Shown here: positions 33,967-43,685 of the stretch, one piece after another
Layout: each line of letters starts with the position of its first letter
Position numbering within the stretch: position 1 is the first letter of the stretch
Assembly (NCBI GenBank): GCA_038503035.1
Contig: JAVSML010024617.1
Span: 357,955 to 421,954 of the forward strand
DNA: 64,000 nucleotides
Direction of reading: 5' to 3'
Source of the DNA: Crocodylus rhombifer
Lineage: Eukaryota; Chordata; Crocodylia; Crocodylidae
Position numbers and translations under genes: made by a program
The notes under the pieces: generated by a model
Seen by the model: the letters and a program-made list of their open reading frames with translations, nothing else
What the model was told of the DNA's origin: nothing
Databases searched by the model: none

Positions 33967-35074
33967 TCTACGGCCTAGCTAAATGAAACCTAGAACAGGT
34001 ATGTCAACATGTGCTGTAATTGCAGCTCTAATTTCAATCCAGACATAACTTTAGACTGGGGCTTGCCTTTGTCTCCCTTCTAAATCTTCTCTTCATTTTT
34101 CCTTCCCCTGTCCCTGAAGCCCAGCCTCCCTCATAAAATAAGTCTGTCAGTATGAGAATAAAATAACAGCAGCCTTTTCTCATCCCTTCACAATACATCT
34201 AGAATCTTGTTTCCTGGCTATTTCAAGAGACAAAGCAGGAACAGCCGGATGTAAACAGCACAGCCGAAGGAGTCAGCCAGATGAGTCCTATTGTGCTTTG
34301 TGTGGAAAGGGTAATAAAGAGGTTAAATAAACTTGATAGCATGCTCCGAGTTAGATTTGAAAAGCCTCCTGTTATTAAGGGACTGATTTTGGTGCTGGTG
34401 AGGGGAGCGTCTCACTGAGCAGGCTGTATAATAGGGTCTGAATCTCTTGTTCCATAGCAGGATTCCACAGTCTGCTCTGACTAAGATCAGCTGTTGTTTT
34501 CCAATTTCTGTAGGGCCCACCTGCTGTCTGTACTAATTTAATAGATAGCAAAGCACTTGGGGAGGGGGGATGCACGTACTGTAGTTAGCTAGAGTGGGGA
34601 GGAATCTGAAACAAACAGAGTTATTAAAGTTAGACTAATGTGTTACAACACTTTTTTCTACACATTAAATGCAATAAACACACAGATTATAAACCCTCAA
34701 GATTATTTAGCTAACAAGCAATTAGCAAATATGACCCTGAATGGAATATTTCCCATAAGTATCTTTTCCTTTAAAATGATCCACAAATTTAGTAGGAAAA
34801 AACCCTGAGATTCCATCCCGTCATTGTTATCTCTCCACTTTCTTAGCAATGCATGGATGCTTGATAATAATAATGGGGGAAATGTGGTGCTCAGATTAGC
34901 ACTGCAGATCTCTTATCTGCAATGCAGATCCCTACTGCCTGTTCTGCACATGATCTTCATAACTGCCACTAATCTGAGTATTTTGCCCTACGCAAAAAAT
35001 ATCGGCCAGAAATTACAGAACACCTTTTCCATCCATATAGTCCAAAGATCATTGGAAATCTGGTCTATATGTAG
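33967..35074. other. Non-coding, possibly conserved DNA
   Basis: 34160-34560 contains no repeat motifs and has mixed composition, like a regulatory candidate. This is an impression only. ORFs are short and unconvincing. Confidence 0.35.
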
Positions 35075-35165
35075 AAAAAGCAACAGAGAAAGTCCAGAGA
35101 CCTTGGCTCTATTTCTAGTTCTGCTCCTAATTTGCAGTTTAATCTGAGGCAAACTATTTAACCAG
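35075..35165 (+). repeat. MIR-type SINE fragment
   Basis: GTCCAGAGACCTTGGCTCTA followed by GTTCTGCTCCTAATTTGC and TGAGGCAAACTATTTAACC follow the order GAGACCTGGGTTCTA..CTCTGCCAC..GGCAAGTCACTTAACC seen in MIR-related SINEs. Short and diverged. Confidence 0.45.
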
Positions 35166-35309
35166 TGTCACTGGCTGCCCACCCCCCCACCACAGTCAGT
35201 CGTGTCCACTTAGACTGAGAGTTTGTTTTTCCATTTTTAGTGACATATTTTTTATTGTGCACAACACCCTGGGGGCAAAATCTGATTGGAGTAGTGTAAT
35301 ATAAATTGT

Positions 35310-35470
35310 TATTACAAATTGAGCCTCATTTTCCCCCAGTTCTAAAATGGTAGACAGTGAGGTTAAGTGACTTGCCTACAGTCGCACAGTGTGTCAGACA
35401 GGCCTGATGATAAAACAAACAACCCCTGAACCTGAAGCTAATGCCCTGCCCACTCAATGACACACTCTCC
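35310..35470 (+). repeat. MIR SINE, old copy
   Basis: GTAGACAGTGAGGTTAAGTG, ACTTGCCTACAGTCGCACAG and the following region match the MIR order GAGGTTAAGTAACTTGCCCAAGGTCACACAG. May be the distal part of the same insertion as 35075-35165, with sequence lost or gained between. Confidence 0.6.
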
Positions 35471-36399
35471 AAGATTAGCCACAGCCCATCACCTCACATA
35501 TTTTAGAGGGGCTTTTATACCTTTCTCCATGACCTGTTTCACAGTCAAAGAAAATTTGTCAAATTGATTTTCAGTGCATTTACTCTCTTTAAACAATTGT
35601 TTTACAGAGCTGAGCACCATTCTAAAGTCTTGGAAATAAGAGCAACATAACAATCCCCAACTACCTTCCTCTGTTCTCTTTTTCCCAGCATTGATTTCTC
35701 CACTTATGGAACAAAAGGCTTGGGAAGGCAAAAAAGTGTTTGTTCTTTTGCCTGTCACACAGATCATCCATAACATCACAATAACATCAGAATAGTTCTA
35801 GAAGAAAGTGTGTTGAAAATAGCACCTGCAGTTTCCTGTTAGTTTACACTAGGGAACAAAATAAGAAAATTGACATGAATCCATGGCAGCCATTTGACTA
35901 TTCCATTCAGGGGTCATCAACCCATGACCTGCAGGCCACATCCAGCCTGCAAGGAGATTGGATCCAGCCTGTGGCAAGATGCTGCAGCTGAGTCAACAGA
36001 AGAGGCCACCTCAAGGTCCTACCAATTTGCCTTCATCCATTTGGTTCCTCTGCAGCATCTGCTGTTCACTAAGGGGTGCAGAAATTTGCAGGCCACTGTG
36101 GGGCTGGGATGTAGGCAGCAGTGTGTGGTAGCAATAGGTTCCCACCTCTGTTATAGCTACATAGAGTAAAGTCCAGGGGCTCCTCTATACATTAAAGGCA
36201 TTGCAAAATTAATGTGCAAAATAGGTATCGTGCCATAAAACCTCCAATCAGTTATAGTTAGACCTCAAAAATGTATACTAACTTTATAGCTGGTTGATAT
36301 TGAGCTTTAATTTGCATGTATGGCATGGCAGGACAAGAGAAGACAGGCCAGGCACCAAATCCTGCCCAGGAAAGGTAAGTGATCCAGCTGCTTGCCCCT
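35471..36399. other. Non-coding, no recognised element
   Basis: AT-rich to mixed sequence between the MIR and the CR1 cluster. Nothing coding or repetitive is recognised with confidence. Confidence 0.45.
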
Positions 36400-36928
36400 T
36401 TGGTTTAGCTGACTGTTTGTTTGTTGGGGGGTGTGCTCTGAGAAACTGGGAGTGAGTGCTGACTGCTCAGTGAGTGTTGATTGCTGACTGCTGTGGGATT
36501 GCTGCCTGGGCCTGAGTCAGCCCAAACCCAGAAGGGTATAAAAAGAGACTCCCCGGGTGACCAGGAGCCTGTGACCAGGAAGCCAGCAAACAAGGACTGC
36601 CAACCGGGAAGCAGTTTGTAGGCCAGTTCATGGGTAGGAGTACATACCATGTAGAAGTACATGGGTACTTCTGACAGAGACTTCAGGTAAGTGAATGAGG
36701 AGGGGGGCTACTATGGGGGTGGTGACATGGAGCGAAGCCAGGGCCCCTGCCCTGCTGCTGTCTCTGGCCTGGAGCTCCTGTGAGGCCTCCACCCAGACAG
36801 GCCCCTTGGCTGTGCCCTGGCCCCCCGTCTGCGGGCATTGCCTGGTGGGACCTCTGAGGCCTGAGGGTAGCATAGGGGCCAGGGATTTCCTTGCCTGTCT
36901 GGATTGAGGCCCTGGAGGGGCAGGTGAG
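36400..36928 (+). promoter_or_regulatory. CR1 5'UTR with internal TATA-box promoter (putative)
   Basis: GC-rich leader of the CR1 copy. GGGTATAAAAAGAGACTCCC, with TATAAAAA at 36537-36544, is the best TATA-like element of the window. It lies about 390 bases before the ORF1 frame. CR1 is known to carry promoter activity in its 5'UTR; that this sequence is the promoter is inference. Confidence 0.5.
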
Positions 36929-37285
36929 GTGAGCAGGCTGCAGGGGATCAGGGTTGCAGAAGATGAGATTGATGGATACTTTCATTCTCTGCAGAACCAG
37001 ACACCTAGTGCAGAGATGTCACAGGAGAGTCCCAGGACAGCTGAATGGAGGACGGTCACCTCCAGAGCTAGACAGCGTGCAGTTGTGATTGCTTCCCCAG
37101 TGCAGTGCAGATATGAAGCCCTGGCAGCACTGGAGGATGATATAGCAGAGGAAGCATCAGGGGAAGACACGTCTGCAACTAACACCAGGCAGGCTGAGCA
37201 ACAACCGAGCAGCCAGAGGAAGAGACGCTGGGTCATCGTGGTGGGCGACTCCCTCCTGAGAGGCATGGAGGGACCTATCTGTTGA
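36929..37285 (+). pseudogene. CR1 ORF1, N-terminal part to the GDSL block
   Basis: Open for 118 codons: a charged, low-complexity N-terminus, then WVIVVGDSLLRGMEGPIC and a TGA stop. The GDS triad block (around residue 105) is the first block of the SGNH/GDSL esterase fold that CR1 ORF1 proteins carry. The stop (37283-37285) stands where the lineage expects Arg (CGA, after GPIC), so it is a CpG-to-TpG nonsense change. After it the same frame continues with further esterase sequence. Confidence 0.85.
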
Positions 37286-37740
37286 CCAGATCCCATAGCA
37301 CAGGTGGCTTGTTGCCTACCTGCAGCCAGGATCCTGGACATCACTACAAGGATTCCCAACCTCATCCAGCCTTCTGATTACTATCCCATGGTCCTCATCC
37401 ATGTGGGCACAAATGATGCATCCAGGAGTAGTCTGGACCATGTCATGAGCGACCTACAGGGCTCTGGGGGCCAGACTTAGGAAGTCGGGGACACAGGTGG
37501 CCTTCTTGTTCATCCTTCCAATCAGCAATCGCCATTAGCATCAGTGCATCTGCATCAGGGAAGTCAACCTGCGACTCTGGAGCTTGTGCCCTCATGTGGG
37601 TTTTGGCTTCTACAACCACAATCTGCACTTCCATGAGAGAGGCATCCTGGAACAAGATGGTCTTCATCTCTCTTCTAAAGGTAAGAGTTTGTTCTCTTAC
37701 AGGTTGGCTGATCTCCTCTAAAGGGCTTTAAACTAAGTTT
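37286..37740 (+). pseudogene. CR1 ORF1, C-terminal esterase part, broken frame
   Basis: Continues the esterase in shifting frames: PDPIAQVACCLPAARILDI, MVLIHVGTNDASR (the GTND block) and FHERGILEQDGLHLSSKG, whose D-x-x-H (DGLH, about 37650) is the last catalytic block of the SGNH fold. So all three blocks (GDS, GTND, DGLH) are still readable although the gene is dead. A frameshift lies near 37460. Confidence 0.8.
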
Positions 37741-37784
37741 GTCAGGGGACAGGGAAGCAGAGGATAAGGAGAACTGAGGATCAG

Positions 37785-38045
37785 CGAGCCATGTCTCTAC
37801 ACTAAAGCTAGGAGCATGGGGAACAACCAGGAGGAACTTGCTCTCCTGCTTGCAAGCAACAACTTTGACCTGGCTGGACTAACTGAAACCTGGGGAGACT
37901 CTACTCATGATTGGGCAGTAGGCATTGAGGGTTACAGGTTTTACAGATAGGATAAAGTGGAGAAAAGGCAGGGGTGTTGCTCTCTATGTTAAGGAACAAT
38001 ATACATTCTCTATAATCAAGACACAGAAGGGATACCAGCCCACAA
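37785..38045 (+). pseudogene. CR1 ORF2, start of the endonuclease domain
   Basis: CLYTKARSMGNNQEELALLL, NNFDLAGLTETWG (catalytic Glu in TETW) and IEGYRFYR, then stops. This is the N-terminal third of the apurinic-type endonuclease that the 7.65 kb copy lacks. It stops near 38045, where the sequence jumps to the RT finger region; the rest of the endonuclease and the linker are deleted. Confidence 0.82.
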
Positions 38046-38858
38046 ACTGTTAGCACAGACTTAGTGAAGGGGTACTCAGAGGGGCTGAATGTGTTCAAAT
38101 CAGCAGGCCGAGATGAACTTCATCCAAGGGTGCTGAAGGAATTGGCCGGTGTCATAGCAGAGCTGCTGGCACGGCTGTTCAAGCATTCACAGTGCTCCAG
38201 TCATGTCCCAGAAGATTGGAAAAGGGCCAATGTGGTCCCTAATTTCAAGAAGGGGAGGAGAGAGGAACAGGGAAACTGTAAGCCAGTTAGTCTCACCTCT
38301 ATTCTCGGGAAAACTCTGGAAAAAATCATTAACGATCACATTTGTGGAAGCCCAGCAGGGGAAATAATGCTGAAAGGAAATCGGCACAGATTCATTGCAG
38401 GTAGATCCTGCCTGACTAACTTTTGTTTCTTTTTATAACCAGGTCACAAAATGCTTAGATGCAGGAGTCAATGTAGATATCATCTACCTAGACTTTAAGA
38501 AGGCCTTCAATATGGTATCTCATTCTGTTCTCGTAAATAAACTGACAGAGGGTGATGTTGATGATTACACAGTTAGGTGGGTGGCAAATTGGCTTAGGGG
38601 TTGCACCCAGAAAGTGATGGTGGACAGGTCAATATCGACCTGGAAAGGTGTGAGCAGTGGAATCTTCCAAGGCTTGGTTCTTGGACTGGTGCTATTTGTC
38701 TTCATTGGTGACTTGGATGAGGGTGTGGAGAGCATCCTGTCCAAGTTCGCAGATGATATCAAATTATGGGGCAAAGTTAGTACACCAGAGACTAGGGAAT
38801 GGATCCAGCCAGACCTGGAAAGGCTGGAACAATGGGCAGAACAAAATGGGATGCAGTT
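38046..38858 (+). pseudogene. CR1 ORF2, RT part before the nested insert
   Basis: Readable in frames: FKSAGRDELHPRVLKELAGV, VPEDWKRANVVPNFKKGR, KPVSLTSILGKTLEKII, RFIAGRSCLTNF (to 38438). Then, after a frameshift, IIYLDFKKAFNMVSH, GLVLGLVLFVFIGDLDEG and KFADDIKLWGK (FADD intact). Broken at AGTT (38855-38858) by the insertion of another CR1. Confidence 0.88.
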
Positions 38859-39167
38859 AGATTTCACAGACATTAGGGCTGGAAGGGACCTTGGTAGATC
38901 ATCAAGTCTAGCCCCCCGCCCAAAGGGCAGGAAATCAGCTGGGATCATAGGATCCCAGCAAGATAAGCATCCAATTTTCTCTTGAAGGTGTTCAATGTAG
39001 GTGCTTGAACCACCTCTGATGGCAGTCCATTCCAGACCTTTGGGGCTCGGACAGTAAAGAAATTCTTCCTTATGTCCAGCCTGAAATGGGCTTGCAGTAG
39101 TTTATAACCGTTCCACCTTGTCAGCTCTTTGAGGCACTTTGGTGAACAAACGTTTCCCCAGATACAA
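38859..39167 (-). mobile_element. Nested CR1 3' end, lineage A, antisense inside CR1-B
   Basis: A 309-bp insert reading on the minus strand: IWGNVCSPKC, GYKLLQAHFRLDIRKNFFTV, EVVQAPTLNTFKRKLDAYL, then a lineage A 3'UTR. The host CR1-B reads straight through if the insert is removed. The host AGTT is present on both sides (38855-38858 and 39168-39171), a 4-bp target duplication. Sequence and 3'UTR match the 7.65 kb copy. It shows that lineage A was active after the host B copy had inserted. Confidence 0.92.
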
Positions 39168-39171
39168 AGTT

Positions 39172-39845
39172 CAACAGACAAGTGCTAAGTGCTGCACCTG
39201 GGCAAAAAGAACCACCAAAACACTTACAGGCTGGGAGATGACCTTCTCGGCAGCACCGCAGTGGAAAGGGATCTTGGAGTCGAGACGAACGTGAGTCGTC
39301 AATGTGACGAAGTGATCAACAAGGCTAACTGCGCTTTATCATGCATTAGCAGATGCATAACTAACAGGTCCAGGGGTGGTGATGCTTCTCCTCTATGCAG
39401 CACTGGTCAGGTCACAGTTGGAGTACTGTGTCCAGTTTTGGGCGCCGCACTTCAAAAGCGATTCAGAAAATCTTGACAGGGTTCAGAGGAGAGTCACTCG
39501 TACGGTCGGAGGCCTGTAGGCAAGGCCCTACGAGGAGAGACTAAGGGACCTAGATTTCTTCAACCTTCACAAGAGAAGACTGAGAGGTGATCTTGTGGCT
39601 GCCTACATCAGGGGAGGGCAGCAGGGAATAGGAGATGCTCTATTTATTAGGGCAGCCCCTGGACTAACTAAGAACAATGGCCATAAATTGACAGACAGCA
39701 GATTTAGGTTGGACATTAGAAAGAGCTTCTTCACAGTAAGAGTTGCCAGAATCTAGAATGGACTCCTAAGGGAGGTGGTGTTCTCCCCTACCCTGGGGGT
39801 CTTCAAGAGGAGACTGGACAAGCACTTGACCCCCACACTCATCTG
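39172..39845 (+). pseudogene. CR1 ORF2, part after the nested insert
   Basis: Resumes with the sequence for KVLHLGKKNHQNTYRLGDD and VERDLGV, then [23 protein letters not shown], [50 protein letters not shown] and the tail up to LDKHL. Frames shift several times and an in-frame TAG stands before GLLREVV. Followed by the 3'UTR. Confidence 0.85.
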
Positions 39846-39928
39846 ACCCCAGCACTCTTTCCTGCCCAGGGCAGGGGGTCAGACTTAATGACCTACTGAG
39901 GTCCCTTCTGACCCTAACATCTATGAGA

Positions 39929-40650
39929 TGAGGTTGGTAAGGCAAGAGCTGCCTGTAATGAAGTCATGCTGGCTGTCATTCAGAATCTTACTTTTCTGCA
40001 AGCTTACTCCTTGATGAACTTTTCTAGGATTTTCCCTAGGATGGAAGTTAGGCTGATCTGGCCTATAGTTACCCAGGTCCTCCCTCCTACCCTTCTTGTG
40101 GATAGGTACAACATTGGCCCTCTTCCAGTCCTCAGGGACTTCTCCAGAGTGCCATGAGTTTTGGAAGAGCTTCACCAGGGGTTCCGCAACGACTTCAGCC
40201 AGCTCCTCCAGCACTCCCAGATGAAGATCACCTGGTCCTGCTGACTTGTATATGTCTAATTTTTTTAATTGGTCATACACCAACTCTATAGCAATATTAA
40301 GGAGGCAATTATTCCTACCGTGCTTACCCTCTACTCTACCTGGCAGGGTTATCCCCTTTGTCCGGTGAGAGACCGAGGGTGAAGTAGTCATTCAGGAGTT
40401 CAGCTTTCTCCTGGGTACCGGTAACCAGCTCCCCCGAGTTGTTGAGCAATGGGCCCACACTCCCATTTGTTTCCCCGCTGTTCCCTATGTACCTAAAAAA
40501 GGACTTCTTGTTGTCCTTGATTCCCATTGCTAATCTAAGTTTGGTCGCCACTTTAGCCTGTCTTACCTGTTCCCTGCAAATGCAGGAAGTCATAGGATAG
40601 TCCTCCTTGGGGCCCACACCGAGCTTCCATTATTTATAAGCCTCTTTCTT
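39929..40650 (-). mobile_element. CR1 fragment, inverted, linker and RT fingers only
   Basis: The minus strand encodes EDYPMTSCICREQVRQAKVA, GIKDNKKSFFRYIGN, KSAGPGDLHLGVLEELAE, VPEDWKRANVVPIHKKGR and NDSQHDFITGSSCLTNLIS with stops between. It ends abruptly at 39929 against the 3' end of the plus-strand CR1-B. CR1 copies normally keep their 3' end, so this one has lost it. Probably CR1-B inserted into it and the far half was later deleted: no remainder is visible left of 36.4 kb. Confidence 0.88.
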
Positions 40651-41152
40651 CTCTATATATGAAGGTGTGCAGATTCCAGTCGCTGTTGATTGGACATTTT
40701 TTTTTCCCCCTTTTGAACCCAGGTGGAGTAAGCTTTGCATTCCAGACTTTGTTTATGACCCAGTGTGGAAAGGCAGTTCTTCTAACCTTTAGCGGGTAAC
40801 ATTCAGTAGACTGGGTGTAGCTATAAGACTAGATGAGGGGGCTTCATGGTAGAGTGGCAAGGAGCTGTACTTTCCCTTGATTGACCCAGAAAGGTTGTGA
40901 ACCCAAAAGAGAGTGAAGTATATTCACTCAGAGGCCTGGGCCCTGACAGTGCGATCACAGTACCATATTTATTTTAGTGGGACAAAATGCCTATTTGGTC
41001 AAAACAGTGATTTATGTAGGAAATTCTAATGTTCAAGGAAAAAAAGCCTACAATTTCAAAACAAAAAATGTACATAATATATTTGATTGTTAGTATTGTA
41101 TTCATTTTTGGAGGGAAACAGAATAGTTTTAGCTATTTGGACAAACACAATT
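40651..41152. other. Unassigned spacer
   Basis: AT-rich sequence between two CR1 fragments with no motif I recognise. Confidence 0.4.
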
Positions 41153-41568
41153 TGGCCTCCTTAATAAACTTTTCTAAGATCTTCCCCAGGATAGAAGTCA
41201 GGCTAATGGAGAGCCAGGAGGGCTGCTGTGCCTTCTTGCTGCCTTTCTTCCATGTTGGAATAGATTTAGCTTGTGCATTGAGGATCGCTTCCTTGAGAAG
41301 CAACCACTCTTCTTGAACTCCCATCTCCCTGGGGTCATGGTCCCTAAGGGCCTGACCGACAAGCCTCTTGAGCTTGTCAAAGTCGGCTTTTCTGAAGTCA
41401 AGGACTTCTGTGTTGCTGACTGACTTGCCAGCTTTACGGCGGATGGTGAAGGTGATCAGCTCGTGGTCGCTGTCACCCAGCTTCCCATCGATCACTAGGT
41501 CGCCGTTTAGGTTGTCCCCCATAGCCAGTACCAAGTCGAGCAGCGCTTTGCCTCTCGTTGGCCCATAG
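41153..41568 (-). mobile_element. CR1 fragment, lineage A, with in-frame internal deletion
   Basis: The minus strand encodes GPTRGKALLDLVLAMGD, SDHELITFTIRRKAGKSVS, DFDKLKRLVGQALRDHDP and KAQQPSWLS, then jumps in frame to ISLTSILGKILEKFIKEA. In the 7.65 kb copy these segments are about 620 bases apart (8277 and 8899). Both junction sides share CCA, a 3-bp microhomology. Both outer ends are cut too: the 5' end at GGCCCATAG (41568) and the 3' end at GGAGGCCA (41153). Otherwise nearly identical to the 7.65 kb copy. Confidence 0.9.
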
Positions 41569-41860
41569 TTTGTGTTTTTTAGATGAAAACCTTCCATGCA
41601 ATGCTTTGGGTTTTCATTAAATAAAAACAACCAGAAAAAGTTTGCTTTGCCTAGACAGGTGGACATAACATTTTTGCAAGCAGTTGTATAATTTGGCCTA
41701 ATGTCATTATTATGATTGAAGATGTCATTGACAAAGAGTTCCCCTAAGCAGCTGTATAGTGTTTCACAGGAAAATGGTATTTCCCATAACAACAGTGCTC
41801 CCTCTAAGAAGTGTATGTCATAAATTAAAAGGATATCTTACTTGTTTCCAATTTTGTTAG
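41569..41860. other. Unassigned spacer
   Basis: AT-rich spacer. The minus-strand ORF 41133-41792 reads from this spacer into the CR1 fragment by chance; its first 75 codons are not CR1. Confidence 0.45.
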
Positions 41861-42018
41861 ACTCAAGGCACTGCTTGGAAAACAACAACTCTTAGTTTTC
41901 ATTTGTTCTTTTATTAAAGAAAAACAGAGCAGAGCAGTTCTTTTGTTGCAAAGAACTCATAAAGATGACAACAGGTCAGAATGTTTTTTAACACTGATTT
42001 CCTATTTGAAATCTCTGG
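41861..42018. mobile_element. hAT-like element, copy 2 (partial), cut by MITE-M
   Basis: ACTCAAGGCAC, TTAGTTTTCATTTG, TTTTTTAACACTGATT and CCTATTTGAAATCTCTGG follow in order the body of the 29282-29543 element (ACTCAAGGCAC, ATAGTTTTTGCTCATT, TTTTAACACTATGGATT, CCTATTTGAAATTCCTGG). The terminal repeats are missing. It ends exactly where MITE-M copy 1 starts. Confidence 0.7.
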
Positions 42019-42370
42019 CCATGTCCAGATGAGCACAGACGTGGTATGTGGCTCCACAGATTCTGGAGTCAAAAAACCCATGCCAAAAAAAAAGTGGGGC
42101 GGCACATATGGTGGCAGTATACACCACCCAGAATCGGAGCCTGGCTAGTCAGAGCCATGCTCCAGCTGTCAGACAGGCTCCCAGCTGCAACAGTGCCACT
42201 GCTGCCACTTCCCAAGGCCCCCAGGTAAGGCTTCTGGGGCCAGTACAGTTGCTGGCCCCAGCCTCCCATACTCCACCTTGTGTAACGTGGTGCACACCAG
42301 AGCGCATGTGTCATGGGCATTCCCCAGGGACAAGTAGCAATGGCACAAAGGAGAAGAGAGGTGCTGGATT
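42019..42370 (+). mobile_element. MITE-M, copy 1 (inserted at or into hAT copy 2)
   Basis: Starts CCATGTCCAGATGAGCACAG and contains the family signature, a run of A followed by GTGGGGCGGCACATATG, then GGAGCCTGGCTAG, GCCACTTCCCAAGGCCCCCA and GGGCATTCCCCAGGGACAAG. The same blocks in the same order occur at 54759-55267 and 56430-56721. The right terminus is missing. The ORFs on both strands are not genes. Confidence 0.7.
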
Positions 42371-42659
42371 CCCCATCTCTGACATTTATTTTTTTTTTAA
42401 TTAAGGTTGGGTGTATTTTCATAGAGACATGCAGGAATTATTTCCAGGAAGTCCTTTGTTTCTTTTGTTTTATGGCAGGCTAGTTAGCCACAATAGTAAC
42501 TTCTACACATATAGGTAAAGACACTATGGGATCTAATGTGCAATTCACACAGTTTGGCTGCACTCCATGTCACCTGGCTTCTTCCTCCCTCCTCTTGCCT
42601 CCAGCAACTGCCTGCAAACTGCTCCCCTGTTGGCAATCCCTGTTTGCTGGCTCCCTTGT
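42371..42659. other. Unassigned spacer
   Basis: T-rich run, then mixed sequence up to the next CR1. The missing half of hAT copy 2 is not recognisable here. Confidence 0.4.
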
Positions 42660-43685
42660 CACAGACTGACCTTCTCCTTCTATGACCAGGTAATTTGCTG
42701 GGTTGACATTGTATACCTTGACTTCCTAAAGGCCTTTGATCTAGTATCCCACAATGTTCTTGCACGCGAAGTGGAGGATTGTAGGCTTACCTCCAAGACA
42801 GTCAGGTGGGTGAGAAACTGACTGCAGGACAGGACCTAGAGTCATAGTGCATGGATCTGTATCATCCTGGCAAGAAGTGGGCAATGGTGTCCCACAGGGG
42901 TTGGTGCTCAGTCTAGTACTTTACAACATCTTTATCCCCACATCTAAATCGTTAATAAAGAGCTCACTGGCCAGGTTCACAGATGATACCAAGTTATGAG
43001 GGGAACGTGGTCATGCTTGAAGATAGGCTACAGATATAAACAGACCTAGATGGGCTAGCAAGCTGTATAGATCAGAACCTGATGAAGTTCAGCATCAAGA
43101 AATGTAAAGTGCTCCACCTTGGGATGAGCAACCCCCAGCACACCTATAGGCTTCACAGCACCAAACTGACTAGCACCACGAATGAAAGGTACCTGTGGGT
43201 AATAATAGACCACGGTATGAATATGAGCCAGCAGTGCAGTGCTGTAGCCAGTAGGGTAAATAATACTCTGGCATGCATCAATCAATGCATTTCCAGCAAA
43301 ACCAAGGAGGTGATTCTTCTGCTGTACTCAGCACTGGTGAGACTGCAGCTGGAGTACTGCATCCAGTTCTGGGCACCACACTTTAACAAGGACACAGACA
43401 AGCTTGAGAGAGTCCAAAGAAGAGCCACTCATCTGACCAGAGTCTTAAAAGGCAAGCCATATAAGGAAAAGTTGAGAGATCCAGGACTCTTCAGCCTGAG
43501 GAAAAGAAGGCTGAGAAGGGACCTGGCAGCAGCTTACTGCTGCCCTAGAGAAGTACATCAAAGGCTTGGCAAACAATTGTTCACCGGGGCACCGAAAAGG
43601 AAAACTAGGGGTAATGGCCACAAACTCCTGGAAGACAGATTCAGGCGCAACGTTAGGGAAAACGTCTTCACAGTCAAGGTGTCCA
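42660..43685 (+). mobile_element. CR1 fragment, both ends truncated
   Basis: Starts in the RT at LTFSFYDQV, then DIVYLDFLKAFDLVSHN. Several stops follow, and an FADD-type region is disrupted near 42985. Then the open stretch 43082-43685: KCKVLHLGMSNPQHTYRL, MSQQCSAV, LYSALVRLQLEYCIQFWAPH, RVQRRATH, LRDPGLFSLRKRRLRRDLAA, RGNGHKLLEDRFRRNVREN and VFTV. After about 43685 CR1 similarity stops and there is no 3'UTR. Most similar to lineage A in its C-terminal part. Confidence 0.88.

Larger units (their letters stand above)
36400..39928 (+). mobile_element. CR1 LINE, lineage B, copy reaching the 5'UTR, internally deleted and invaded
   Basis: The only copy here that reaches the 5' end. Order: 5'UTR with TATA box, ORF1 esterase, start of the endonuclease, an internal deletion, RT, a 309-bp foreign CR1 insert (38859-39167), the rest of ORF2, and a CR1 3'UTR (GGCAGGGGGTCAGACTTAATG, GTCCCTTCTGACCCTAAC) ending near 39928. 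The C-terminus (LDKHLTPTLI) and 3'UTR resemble the 24.0 kb copy, so I place it in lineage B. Many stops make it clearly inactive. The left border (36330-36400) is uncertain. Confidence 0.88.

Noticed and set aside
38512..38985. 157-codon ORF continuing past the CR1 RT
   Set aside because: The last 40 codons are antisense reading of the nested CR1 3' end.
36929..39845. CR1-B as an active element
   Set aside because: ORF1 stop, frameshifts, endonuclease deletion and a nested insert make it clearly dead.
39585..40000. Twin-priming inversion to explain the inverted CR1 next to CR1-B
   Set aside because: Twin priming inverts the 5' part, upstream of the 3' end; here the inverted piece lies beyond the 3' end.
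41133..41792. 219-codon ORF as a chimeric gene
   Set aside because: A CR1 fragment with internal deletion preceded by random spacer translation.
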